A DNA stretch of 64,000 bases from an uncultured Blautia sp. (GTDB lineage: Bacteria > Bacillota > Clostridia > Lachnospirales > Lachnospiraceae). This document shows, one piece after another, positions 51,718-60,463 of the stretch (positions within the stretch are counted from its first letter, which is position 1; each line of letters starts with the position of its first letter). Below the pieces are notes generated by a model. It was not told the DNA's origin and ran no database searches. It saw only the letters and a list, made by a program, of their open reading frames with translations. The stretch covers positions 1-64,000 of the forward strand of contig UQSX01000003.1 of NCBI GenBank assembly GCA_900543715.1. The letters run 5' to 3'. A program made the translations under genes and the position numbers.

Positions 51718-53199
51718 ATGGGAAAACCGACAGGATTTTTAGATTATGAGAGAAAAGACGCAGTACAGACACCGCCTTTAGAGAGAATCAAGAACTTTAA
51801 TGAATTCAAGAAACCTCTGCCCTTAGAGGAACAGCAGATCCAGGGAGCCCGCTGCATGGAATGCGGCGTTCCCTTCTGCCAGGCAGGTATGATGATCGCA
51901 GGGATGGCTTCCGGATGTCCGCTGCACAACCTGGTGCCGGAGACCAATGATCTGGTATACCGGGGAAAATGGAGACAGGCTTACGAGAGACTGTCCAAGA
52001 CCCACAGTTTTCCGGAATTTACCAGCCATGTGTGTCCTGCTCTGTGCGAAGCTGCCTGTACCTGTAATATTAACGGAGACCCGGTAGCCACAAAAGACAA
52101 TGAAAAGGCAATTATCGAGACTGCCTGGAAAAATGGCTGGGTAGTTCCCCAGGTGCCTCCTGTGCGTACCGGAAAGAAAGTGGCGGTAGTAGGCAGCGGT
52201 CCTTCCGGACTGGCGGCAGCTCAGGAACTGAACCGGAAAGGACACTGGGTAACGGTATTTGAGAGGAATGACCGGGTAGGAGGACTTCTCCGCTACGGGA
52301 TCCCCAACATGAAGCTGGACAAATCCATCATTGACCGTAGAGTGAAGCTCATGGAAGAAGAAGGAGTAGTCTTTAAAACCGGCGTGGACGTAGGCAAAGA
52401 TGTGAAAGCTCAGGAACTTCTGAAAGAATTTGACCGGGTAGTCCTGGCCTGCGGAGCCTCCAATCCAAGAGATATCCAGGTGCCGGGAAGAGATGCGGGA
52501 AACATCTATTTTGCCGTAGATTTCCTGAAATCTGTGACCAAGAGCCTTCTGGATTCTAATTTTAAAGACAACCAGTTTATCCCTGCGAAAGGAAAACATG
52601 TGCTGGTCATCGGCGGCGGCGATACGGGAAATGACTGTGTGGGAACTGCTATCCGCCTGGGTGCAAAATCTGTTACTCAGTTAGAGATGATGCCAAAGCC
52701 TTCAGAAACCAGAACTCCCGGGAATCCATGGCCGGAGTGGCCAAGAGTGCTGAAGACCGATTATGGCCAGGAGGAATCCATTGCAGTCTTCGGGAAAGAC
52801 CCCAGAATCTATCAGACAACTGTGACAGAGTTTTTAAAAGATGATAAAGGCAATGTGCAGAAAGCCAAAATCGTCAGCCTGGAGCCGAAAAAAGACGAAA
52901 AGACAGGACGTATGAACATGGTTCCGGTGGAAGGCACAGAAAAAGTCATTGATGCCCAGCTGGTGCTGATCGCAGCAGGTTTCCTGGGAAGCCAGAAATA
53001 TGTGACAGACGCTTTCAAAGTAGACTTAAATCCAAGGACCAACGTGCTGACCAAACCCGATGAATACCAGACCAGCGTGCCCAGAGTATTCACAGCAGGA
53101 GATATGCACAGAGGCCAGTCCCTGGTAGTATGGGCAATTACAGAGGGAAGAAAAGCGGCAGAGGCGGTAGATAAAGATTTGATGGGATATACAGTGTAA
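51718..53199 (+). CDS. gltD: Glutamate synthase, small subunit
   Basis: 493 residues; takes electrons from NAD(P)H and passes them to GltB. The N-terminal cysteine-rich part binds two 4Fe-4S clusters: ARCMECGVPFCQ, SGCPLHNLVPE, VCPALCEAACTC. The first FAD-binding Rossmann fold is KVAVVGSGPSGLAAAQELN, the NAD(P) site is KHVLVIGGGDTGNDCVGTA, and the C-terminal FAD contact is RVFTAGDMHRGQSLVVWAI. GGAGGTATAAAG precedes the ATG. It ends before a terminator. Confidence 0.96.
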   Translation: MGKPTGFLDYERKDAVQTPPLERIKNFNEFKKPLPLEEQQIQGARCMECGVPFCQAGMMIAGMASGCPLHNLVPETNDLVYRGKWRQAYERLSKTHSFPEFTSHVCPALCEAACTCNINGDPVATKDNEKAIIETAWKNGWVVPQVPPVRTGKKVAVVGSGPSGLAAAQELNRKGHWVTVFERNDRVGGLLRYGIPNMKLDKSIIDRRVKLMEEEGVVFKTGVDVGKDVKAQELLKEFDRVVLACGASNPRDIQVPGRDAGNIYFAVDFLKSVTKSLLDSNFKDNQFIPAKGKHVLVIGGGDTGNDCVGTAIRLGAKSVTQLEMMPKPSETRTPGNPWPEWPRVLKTDYGQEESIAVFGKDPRIYQTTVTEFLKDDKGNVQKAKIVSLEPKKDEKTGRMNMVPVEGTEKVIDAQLVLIAAGFLGSQKYVTDAFKVDLNPRTNVLTKPDEYQTSVPRVFTAGDMHRGQSLVVWAITEGRKAAEAVDKDLMGYTV

Positions 53200-53220
53200 A
53201 AATAGTATATGTGTGTTTAG

Positions 53221-53257
53221 AGGCACCGGGAAGGCTGGAATTCCCGGCGCCTTTTTT
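53221..53257 (+). terminator. Intrinsic terminator after gltD
   Basis: AGGCACCGGGAA pairs with TTCCCGGCGCCT with one mismatch, followed by a T-run. 53258-53490 holds no gene I can support. Confidence 0.8.
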
Positions 53258-53493
53258 CCTGCCCTCCCAGAATAGAATCTTAAATTCCCTCAGAAGATTT
53301 GAATCTTGTGGGATTTATTTAGCCCTGATTGACCGGGAAAGTACGGTTGAAAAAGGAGATATCGGATTTGTAAAATTAAACCGTATTATGTGATCAATAA
53401 GAGTTTAAGAAGTTTAGAAATATGATTTCCTTCTTTGTATAGCCCGCCAGGCCAGACAGTTACAAAATTTTTCGGGATTTAGCAGGCCATATC

Positions 53494-53586
53494 TTGACTT
53501 TTCAATTTTACACTGCTATAATACCACCCATGAAGGACAAAGGCGTTCTTATTCAGGCGGGGACCTGAGTAAGTGCGCCCTTTTTC
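53494..53586 (+). promoter_or_regulatory. glnA promoter and leader terminator with hexaloop hairpin
   Basis: TTGACT (53494-53499), 17 bases, TATAAT (53517-53522). The transcript then forms GGCG (53542-53545)/CGCC (53576-53579) enclosing CTTATTCAGG/CCTGAGTAAG with a six-base loop CGGGGA (53558-53563), followed by TTTTT. ANTAR proteins bind hairpins with hexaloops that carry G at position 4, as here, though the expected A at position 1 is C. The gene lies about 140 bases downstream of the terminator. Confidence 0.65.
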
Positions 53587-53728
53587 ATTACATAAGAAAA
53601 ATCCGCTGGACTTTCCTGTGTGATGAAAAGGCCAGAGCATATCCTGTCGCCAAATAGGAATGCAGGGTCGGCTGCCCGCTGCCTTAAGCGGGATTGTTGA
53701 TTAATTCAGAAAGGACATGGTGGTCATT

Positions 53729-55060
53729 ATGGCGAAATACACCAGAGAGGATATTCTGCATATGGCAGAGGAAGAAGACGTGGAATTTATCCGTCTTCAG
53801 TTTACCGATATGTTCGGTACCATGAAGAATATTGCGATTCCTTTCGGCAAGCTGGAAAAGGCTATGGATAATGAATGTGTGATCGATGCTTCTTCTATGG
53901 AGAGCTTCTATAGAAACGAAGAGGAGGATATGTACCTCCACCCGGATCTGGATACTTTCTGCATTCTTCCATGGAGACCCCAGCAGGGAAAGGTAGCCAG
54001 ATTTATCTGCGATATTTATAAGGCAGACGGGACACCTTATAAGGAAAGTCCCAGATATATTCTTCAGAACGCTGTGAAAAAAGCTGAGGAAAAGGGATAT
54101 ACTTTTAAGGTAAATCCGGAATGTGAGTTTTTCCTTTTCCATACCGATGATAATGGTTCTCCTACTACCCTGACGCACGAGAGAGCCGGTTTTCTGGATC
54201 TGAGTCCGGTGGACCTGGGGGAGAATGCCAGAAGAGACATTGTACTGACTCTGGAGGATATGGGATATGAAGTAGCTTCTTCCCATCATGAGATCGCTCC
54301 CGGTCAGCATGAGATTGATTTTACCATGTCAGATGTGATGGACACAGCGGATAAGCTGATGACCTTTAAGGTGGCGGTCCGCACTGTGGCAAAGCGTCAT
54401 GGACTCCACGCCACATTCATGCCAAAGCCAAGATCCGAGGTAAACGGTTCAGGTATGCATATCAACATGGCTCTTTACAAGGATGGGAAAAATATATTTG
54501 AAGATCCCCAGGACAGTCTGGGACTGAGTAAAGAAGCATATTCCTTTATCGCCGGGCTGCTGGAACATATCAAGGGTATGACAGCGGTTTTCAATCCTCT
54601 GGTGAATTCCTACAAACGCCTGGTACCGGGATTTGAAGCACCCTCAGATGTAACCTGGTCTTCTACCCAGAGGACAGCACTCATAAAGGTATGCCAGGGT
54701 ATGAGAGAAGAGAAGGCTATTGAGCTGAGAAGTCCGGATCCTTCTGCAAATCCTTATCTGGTATTTGCCCTGTGCCTGGAAGCCGGTATTGATGGTATAG
54801 AACAGGGACTGGAGGCGCCTGCCGAACTGAAGAGAAGCATCCGGGATTTGTCCGAAGAAGAGAAAAATAATCAGGGTATCGAAGCCCTGCCGGAAAATTT
54901 AAGCGATGCGTTATATGAGATGGGAAGAGATGTCTGGGTAAAGGAGATGCTGGGAGAATCTTTTCTGGAGCATTATAAAAAAGGCAAGAGAAAAGAGTGG
55001 AAGAGTTATATGAAGCAGGTTTCCGAATGGGAACTGGAACAGTATCTGTACCAGATTTAA
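53729..55060 (+). CDS. glnA: Glutamine synthetase type I
   Basis: 443 residues, GSI-alpha length. Landmarks are FIRLQFTDMFGTMKNIAIP, VNPECEFFLFH (metal-binding Glu), HHEIAPGQHEIDF, MPKPRSEVNGSGMHINMAL, NSYKRLVPGFEAPSDVTWS and IELRSPDPSANPYL. There is no adenylylation-type tail pattern, as in other Firmicutes. ATG 53729 gives the usual start (AKYTREDILHMAEEE), although the AGAAAGGA site is better placed for ATG 53717 or GTG 53720, so the exact start is open. An ANTAR regulator follows. Confidence 0.95.
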   Translation: MAKYTREDILHMAEEEDVEFIRLQFTDMFGTMKNIAIPFGKLEKAMDNECVIDASSMESFYRNEEEDMYLHPDLDTFCILPWRPQQGKVARFICDIYKADGTPYKESPRYILQNAVKKAEEKGYTFKVNPECEFFLFHTDDNGSPTTLTHERAGFLDLSPVDLGENARRDIVLTLEDMGYEVASSHHEIAPGQHEIDFTMSDVMDTADKLMTFKVAVRTVAKRHGLHATFMPKPRSEVNGSGMHINMALYKDGKNIFEDPQDSLGLSKEAYSFIAGLLEHIKGMTAVFNPLVNSYKRLVPGFEAPSDVTWSSTQRTALIKVCQGMREEKAIELRSPDPSANPYLVFALCLEAGIDGIEQGLEAPAELKRSIRDLSEEEKNNQGIEALPENLSDALYEMGRDVWVKEMLGESFLEHYKKGKRKEWKSYMKQVSEWELEQYLYQI

Positions 55061-55146
55061 ATATTTTTTAATCGGCAATGCAAACATCCTATAGGATGTC
55101 TGCTATAAGGTACTCGCAGAATTAAAGAAAAGGCAGGGAGCAGTAT

Positions 55147-55698
55147 ATGAGCATCATCATTGTGGCATTACCCAAGATTGAAGATGCAAAGCGGATACGA
55201 AAGATCCTGATGAACCATGGATTTGAAAATGTAGTATCCTGCTGTACCGCTTCCGCAGCTTTAATCGAGGCAAATCAAGATCAGAGAGGACTGATCATCA
55301 GCGGCTATAAACTTCCGGATATGCATTATACCCAGTTGTATGAATGTATACCAAAATATTTTGAAATGCTGCTGATGGGATCAGCAAATGTTGTAAGCTC
55401 GGCAGAAAGCGGAATCATCGCCGTGACTATGCCAGTGAAAATATATGATTTAGTCAATACCGTGGAAATGGTCCTCAGCCAGGTAGAACGGCGGTATAAA
55501 AAAGACAGGAAAAAACCAAGGAAGAGGACGGAGAAAGAAGAAAACTATATTAGGAACGCCAAGTTCCTGCTGATGGAGCGTAATCATCTTTCAGAAGAAG
55601 AGGCCTATCGCTACATTCAGAAATGCAGCATGGACAACGGCACGAATATGGTAGAAACTGCCCAGATGATATTGACGTTGATCTATGACGAATGTTAA
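55147..55698 (+). CDS. ANTAR-domain response regulator (antiterminator)
   Basis: 183 residues. The first 120 form a receiver-like domain ([28 protein letters not shown]) in which the usual phospho-Asp region reads [11 protein letters not shown], with Ser-Gly in place of the typical Asp context, so it may not be phosphorylated. A basic linker ([10 protein letters not shown]) leads to the ANTAR domain [49 protein letters not shown] proteins bind paired RNA hairpins and prevent termination. It sits between glnA and dapL. A perfect palindrome ACATCCTATAGGATGT (55084-55099) precedes it. Confidence 0.87.
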   Translation: MSIIIVALPKIEDAKRIRKILMNHGFENVVSCCTASAALIEANQDQRGLIISGYKLPDMHYTQLYECIPKYFEMLLMGSANVVSSAESGIIAVTMPVKIYDLVNTVEMVLSQVERRYKKDRKKPRKRTEKEENYIRNAKFLLMERNHLSEEEAYRYIQKCSMDNGTNMVETAQMILTLIYDEC

Positions 55699-55712
55699 AG
55701 GAGAAATGTGAT

Positions 55713-56927
55713 ATGTTTACTATTAATGAGAATTATCTGAAGCTTCCTGGAAGCTATCTGTTCTCTGATATTGCAAAAAAAATTGCAGCATATCAGAAGG
55801 AAAATCCGGAAAAAGAAATCATCCGACTGGGAATCGGAGATGTGACACAGCCCCTGGCGCCGGCGATCATAGAGGCTCTTCACGGAGCTGTGGAAGAGAT
55901 GGCTCATGCAGAAACCTTCCACGGATATGCGCCGGATAAGGGCTACGCTTTCCTGAGAGAGGCTATTGCGAAAAATGATTATCAGGATCGCAGCTGTGAC
56001 ATTGATCCAGAAGAAATCTTCGTATCTGACGGAGCGAAATGTGACTCCGGAAATATTCAGGAGATCCTGGGATTAGATAATAAGATTGCTGTGTGCGATC
56101 CGGTTTACCCCGTATATGTAGATACCAACGTTATGGCGGGAAGAACAGGAAATTATAATAAGACGACACAGAATTTTGACGGTATGATCTACATGCCCTG
56201 TACGGCAGAGAATAATTTTGCCCCGGAATTTCCAAAGGAAACTCCGGATGTGATCTATCTCTGCTTTCCAAATAATCCTACAGGCTCTACGATCAGTAAA
56301 GAACAGCTTCAGGGCTGGGTGGATTACGCCAATAAAAACGGCAGTCTGATTATTTACGATGCGGCCTATGAGGCTTATATCACTGAGGAGGACGTGCCTC
56401 ACAGCATTTATGAATGTGAAGGAGCAAAAACCTGTGCTATTGAGCTGAGAAGTTTTTCCAAGAATGCGGGATTCACCGGCGTCCGTCTGGGATTTGCGGT
56501 AGTGCCGAAAGATCTGAAAGCCGGAGGAGTTTCCTTAAATGACCTCTGGGCCAGAAGACACGGGACCAAGTATAACGGAGCTCCTTATATCGTGCAGAAA
56601 GCAGGAGCTGCTGTGTATACAGAAGCAGGAAAAGCCCAGGTAAAGGAGCAGGTTGCATATTATATGAGAAATGCGCATGCCATATATAATGGTCTGAAAG
56701 ACGCAGGCTATACAGTCAGTGGCGGTGTAAACGCTCCTTATGTATGGCTGAAAACGCCGGGTAACCAGACCTCCTGGGAATTCTTCGACACCCTTCTCCA
56801 TGAGGTGAATGTGGTAGGAACTCCTGGAAGCGGTTTCGGCGCCTGCGGAGAAGGCTATTTCCGGTTAAGTGCTTTCGGCACCTATGAAAACACAATAGAG
56901 GCGATTAAGAGGATTACGAAGATGTAA
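55713..56927 (+). CDS. dapL: LL-diaminopimelate aminotransferase
   Basis: 404 residues, fold-type I PLP aminotransferase of the DapL branch, which makes LL-diaminopimelate directly from tetrahydrodipicolinate for lysine and peptidoglycan. Recognisable parts are [73 protein letters not shown] and the PLP-lysine segment [18 protein letters not shown] 55713 follows AAAGGAGAAA. It starts 14 bases after the ANTAR gene and uses glutamate as amino donor, in keeping with the nitrogen cluster. Confidence 0.94.
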   Translation: MFTINENYLKLPGSYLFSDIAKKIAAYQKENPEKEIIRLGIGDVTQPLAPAIIEALHGAVEEMAHAETFHGYAPDKGYAFLREAIAKNDYQDRSCDIDPEEIFVSDGAKCDSGNIQEILGLDNKIAVCDPVYPVYVDTNVMAGRTGNYNKTTQNFDGMIYMPCTAENNFAPEFPKETPDVIYLCFPNNPTGSTISKEQLQGWVDYANKNGSLIIYDAAYEAYITEEDVPHSIYECEGAKTCAIELRSFSKNAGFTGVRLGFAVVPKDLKAGGVSLNDLWARRHGTKYNGAPYIVQKAGAAVYTEAGKAQVKEQVAYYMRNAHAIYNGLKDAGYTVSGGVNAPYVWLKTPGNQTSWEFFDTLLHEVNVVGTPGSGFGACGEGYFRLSAFGTYENTIEAIKRITKM

Positions 56928-56940
56928 TCAAAGATATCCT

Positions 56941-56985
56941 GTCCGAAGTATCTGGATTTTTCTGGGTATTTCGGACTTTTTTATT
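56941..56985 (+). terminator. Intrinsic terminator after dapL
   Basis: GTCCGAAGTA pairs with TATTTCGGAC with one mismatch, followed by TTTTTT. Confidence 0.75.
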
Positions 56986-57038
56986 TCTTTTTTGATTGAA
57001 TAGATGAGGCAAACGGTGAACCGGGGGAGCGTGGTGGG

Positions 57039-57139
57039 CAAGAATATATGTGTATTTTCAGCTCAGTCTGCGCTCACTTTGAGCCTAAGGTCTCAAAGAT
57101 GTGCTCGACAAATTCGCATAAAATACACATATATTCTTG
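57039..57139. repeat. 101-base palindromic element with 20-bp perfect arms
   Basis: CAAGAATATATGTGTATTTT (57039-57058) is exactly complementary to AAAATACACATATATTCTTG (57120-57139). Inside, CTTTGAG pairs with CTCAAAG. No transposase is present. It may be a small non-autonomous element or a structured RNA. The remaining bases to 57342 show no other feature. Confidence 0.6.
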
Positions 57140-57342
57140 AAGCTACGGTTGCTTCCGCTGCCGGGGGCAAAGGCCGTACGGTATTGCGGGAACTCAATTA
57201 AAAAAGAAATTTGGATGGTATGCTGGTGCTGGAGTTCGAGTGAAACGTACAGTTGGTCGGTGTGCAGGTGTTTAGAGATAAAAGAGAATCGAAATAGTGG
57301 CAATAGAGAGTGATAGTTTTGATGAAGGAAGGGAATGGGATT

Positions 57343-58671
57343 ATGGAATTTGTTAAGGGTATTGTTGAGAGAGAAAAGTCTGGATATGAGGAGTTTTTGG
57401 AGAAGGCGGAGGGGGATACTGCCTGTCTGGAGGGGGCGGTCCACAGTCTTCGGGATATGGGGGAGATTGGGTTTGTGATTCTTAGAAGCAGGGAAGGGCT
57501 TCTTCAGGCTGTCTGGGAGGAAGGCGTCTCCAGAGAGGATCTGAAGGAGTTTCATGAAGGGGATTGTATCCGTGTGACGGGAACTGTGAAAACTGAAGAG
57601 AGAGCTCCCCAGGGAAAGGAATTGAGGATTAAGGAAACAGAATTTTTGTCTAAGGTTGACCAGCCTCTGCCCCTGCCGGTAGGCAAGTGGAACCTGAACA
57701 CATCCCTGGAAGCCAAACTGAACATGCGCCCTGTCTCTTTAAGGAATGTAAGAGAGAGGGCTAAATTCCGTATTCAGGAAGGAATCACCAGAGGCTTTCG
57801 GGATTTCCTGTATCATCAGGGCTTTACAGAGATCCACAGCCCCAAGATCGGAGCAAAAAGTGCCGAGGGCGGCGCCAACCTTTTCAAGCTGGAATATTTC
57901 CATCATCCTGCAGTGCTCCAGCAGAGCCCCCAGCTTTATAAACAGATGATGGTAGGTGTGTTTGACCGGGTATTTGAGACCGGGTCTGTATTCCGGGCAG
58001 AGAAACACAACACCAGAAGACATCTGAACGAATATACCAGCCTGGACTTTGAGATGGGCTATATTGACAGCTTTTACGATATCTGCCGGATGGAGACCGG
58101 ATTTTTGAAATACACCATGGATCTTTTGAACAGAGAATACAGGAAAGAACTGGATATCTTAAAGGTAACCCTTCCTGAGATCAAAGAAATCCCCTGTGTA
58201 ACTTTCCAGAAAGCAAAGGAACTGGTTTCTGAAAAATACCAGAGAAAGATCCGGGCACCTTTTGATCTGGAACCGGAGGAGGAAGAACTGATCGGAAAAT
58301 ACTTCCAGGAAGAGTGCGGATCAGACTTTGTTTTTGTTACCCATTATCCTTCTAAGAAACGTCCTTTCTACGCTATGGATGATCCGGAAGACAGCCGCTA
58401 TACATTAAGCTTTGACCTGCTGTATAAGGGACTGGAGATTACTACAGGAGGCCAGAGGATCCATGATTATCAGATGCTGAAAGATAAGATCGCAGCAAAG
58501 GGTATGAGCGAAGAAGGACTGGAACAGTATCTGGATGCTTTTAAATACGGTATGCCTCCTCACGGAGGTCTGGGAATCGGCCTGGAAAGACTGACCATGC
58601 AGCTTATAGGAGAGGACAATATCCGGGAGACTACTTTATTCCCAAGAGATTTAACAAGGCTGGAGCCCTAG
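57343..58671 (+). CDS. aspS: Aspartyl-tRNA synthetase, archaeal-type (likely non-discriminating)
   Basis: 442 residues; class II synthetase with an N-terminal OB fold (CLEGAVHSLRDMGEIGFVILR, VTGTVKTEERAPQGKELRI). Motif 2 is ETGSVFRAEKHNTRRHLNEYTSLDFEMG, and motif 3 is GGLGIGLERLTMQLIG. SPKIGAKSAEGGANLFKL is typical of the short archaeal-type AspRS. It has no bacterial GAD insertion domain. It heads a run with gatC, gatA and gatB, so it probably charges tRNA-Asn with Asp for later amidation. ATG 57343 follows GGAAGGGAA; upstream in-frame starts exist (57322) without a better site. Confidence 0.9.
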   Translation: MEFVKGIVEREKSGYEEFLEKAEGDTACLEGAVHSLRDMGEIGFVILRSREGLLQAVWEEGVSREDLKEFHEGDCIRVTGTVKTEERAPQGKELRIKETEFLSKVDQPLPLPVGKWNLNTSLEAKLNMRPVSLRNVRERAKFRIQEGITRGFRDFLYHQGFTEIHSPKIGAKSAEGGANLFKLEYFHHPAVLQQSPQLYKQMMVGVFDRVFETGSVFRAEKHNTRRHLNEYTSLDFEMGYIDSFYDICRMETGFLKYTMDLLNREYRKELDILKVTLPEIKEIPCVTFQKAKELVSEKYQRKIRAPFDLEPEEEELIGKYFQEECGSDFVFVTHYPSKKRPFYAMDDPEDSRYTLSFDLLYKGLEITTGGQRIHDYQMLKDKIAAKGMSEEGLEQYLDAFKYGMPPHGGLGIGLERLTMQLIGEDNIRETTLFPRDLTRLEP

Positions 58672-58685
58672 AAAGGAGCAAAACA

Positions 58686-58979
58686 ATGAGCGCACAGAGA
58701 ATAGACGATACAGTAATGGAAAATATAGAGATCCTGGCAAAGCTTTCCATGTCTGAGGATGAACGGGAAGAAATGCGGACAGAACTGGAAAAGATCCTGG
58801 ATTATGTGGAAAAGCTCAATGAACTGGATACGGAAAATGTGGAGGCGGCCTCTCATATCTTCCCTCTGGAAAATGTATTCCGGGAGGACGAAGTGACCAA
58901 CGGGGACGCCCAGGAGGAAATGCTGGCCAATGCTCCGGTGAAAAAAGAAGGACAGTATCAGGTTCCAAAGACCGTGTAG
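58686..58979 (+). CDS. gatC: Asp/Glu-tRNA amidotransferase subunit C
   Basis: 97 residues: AQRIDDTVMENIEILAKLSMSEDEREEMRTELEKILDYVEKLNELDTENVEAASHIFPLENVFREDEV, the standard GatC sequence that wraps around GatA and GatB. AAAGGAG precedes the ATG. It lies 14 bases after aspS and 5 before gatA. Confidence 0.95.
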   Translation: MSAQRIDDTVMENIEILAKLSMSEDEREEMRTELEKILDYVEKLNELDTENVEAASHIFPLENVFREDEVTNGDAQEEMLANAPVKKEGQYQVPKTV

Positions 58980-58984
58980 AAAGG

Positions 58985-60463
58985 ATGAAAGACATGAAGA
59001 TCATAGAGATGTCAGCCACTGCTCTGGGAGAGGAGATTAAAAAGGGGCAGATCGGCGTAAAGGAAGCTGTGAAAGCTTACCTGGATCAGATAGAAGCTGT
59101 GGAACCCTCTGTCCACGCTTATCTGGATATTGACGAAAAAAAGATATATGCGAGAGTAAAAGAAGTGGAAAAAGGCATCCGCCAGGGAAAATATACCGGT
59201 CCTCTGGCAGGAGTTCCCATTGCGGTAAAAGACAATATCTGCACCCGGGGACAGGCCACTACCTGCGCTTCTAAAATTTTAAATGATTTTGTGCCTCCAT
59301 ACAGCGCAGGTGCTGTGGAAAAGCTGGAAGAGGCAGGAATGATCCTCCTGGGAAAGACCAATATGGATGAATTTGCCATGGGAAGCACAACAGAAACATC
59401 TGCCTTTGGAGAAACAAAAAATCCCTGGGATCTGACAAGGGTGCCGGGAGGCTCTTCAGGAGGTTCCTGTGCGGCTGTGGCAGCAGGAGAGGCGCCCCTG
59501 GCTTTAGGCTCTGATACAGGAGGATCTATCCGCCAGCCTTCCGCCTTCTGCGGCGTCACAGGGCTGAAACCTACTTACGGCACGGTATCCCGCTACGGAT
59601 TGGTGGCCTATGCTTCTTCCCTGGATCAGATCGGCCCCATTGGAAAAAATACAAAAGACTGCGGCGCTCTTCTGGACGTGATCGCAGGATATGACAAGCG
59701 GGACAGCACGTCCATTCAGAGAAAACTTTATGATTTCTCCAAAAATCTGGGAGAGGATATCAGGGGGCTTCGGGTAGGCGTCCCTAAAGAGTATCTCTCT
59801 GAAGGTCTGGATAGTGAGATCAAAAAAGCCATTGTAGATGTGGTAAACGCTCTGAGCCAGAACGGTGCTATTGTAGAGTTTTTCTCCCTTGGGATGACAG
59901 ATTATGTGATCCCGGCCTACTATATTATCGCCTGTGCCGAAGCCAGCTCCAACCTGGCCAGATTCGACGGGGTAAAATACGGATACCGTTCTATGGATGG
60001 GACGGATCTTCATGATATGTATAAGAAAACAAGAGCAGAGGGATTTGGCAAAGAGGCAAAGAAAAGGATCCTTTTGGGCTCCTTTGTATTAAGCTCCGGT
60101 TACTATGACGCTTACTATCTGAAAGCTTTGAAGACTAAGGCCCTTATCAAGAAAGCCTTTGACGAGGCTTTTGTAAAATATGATGTTCTCCTGGCTCCTG
60201 CCTCACCATCGCCGGCGCCGCATCTGGGAGAAAGTCTTACAGATTCTTTGAAGATGTATTTAAGCGACATCTATACCGTAGCGGTAAACCTGGCAGGACT
60301 TCCTGCCATTAGCATGCCCTGGACTCTGGACAGCCAGAAACTTCCAGTAGGGCTGCAGTTTATCGGAAACTGCTTTGAAGAAAAGAAGGTTCTCCAGGCG
60401 GCTATGGGACTGGAAAAAATCAGAGGGGACTTTCCTCTGGCATTTGCAAAGGAGGAAGGATAA
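58985..60463 (+). CDS. gatA: Asp/Glu-tRNA amidotransferase subunit A
   Basis: 492 residues; amidase-signature enzyme that frees ammonia from glutamine or asparagine. The catalytic triad is visible as Lys in IAVKDNIC, cis-Ser in PGGSSGGSCAA and nucleophile Ser in GSDTGGSIRQPSAFCGVTGLKPTYG. An alternative ATG lies at 58994. GAAAGG precedes the start. The last base of its stop codon is also the first base of the gatB start codon, so the two are coupled. Confidence 0.96.
   Translation: MKDMKIIEMSATALGEEIKKGQIGVKEAVKAYLDQIEAVEPSVHAYLDIDEKKIYARVKEVEKGIRQGKYTGPLAGVPIAVKDNICTRGQATTCASKILNDFVPPYSAGAVEKLEEAGMILLGKTNMDEFAMGSTTETSAFGETKNPWDLTRVPGGSSGGSCAAVAAGEAPLALGSDTGGSIRQPSAFCGVTGLKPTYGTVSRYGLVAYASSLDQIGPIGKNTKDCGALLDVIAGYDKRDSTSIQRKLYDFSKNLGEDIRGLRVGVPKEYLSEGLDSEIKKAIVDVVNALSQNGAIVEFFSLGMTDYVIPAYYIIACAEASSNLARFDGVKYGYRSMDGTDLHDMYKKTRAEGFGKEAKKRILLGSFVLSSGYYDAYYLKALKTKALIKKAFDEAFVKYDVLLAPASPSPAPHLGESLTDSLKMYLSDIYTVAVNLAGLPAISMPWTLDSQKLPVGLQFIGNCFEEKKVLQAAMGLEKIRGDFPLAFAKEEG

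Noticed and set aside
53211..53393. Short open frame after gltD
   Set aside because: It runs through the gltD terminator and has no ribosome site; composition is not protein-like.
57001..57201. 65-codon open frame across the palindromic element
   Set aside because: The frame is generated by the inverted repeat; it has no ribosome site and no family resemblance.
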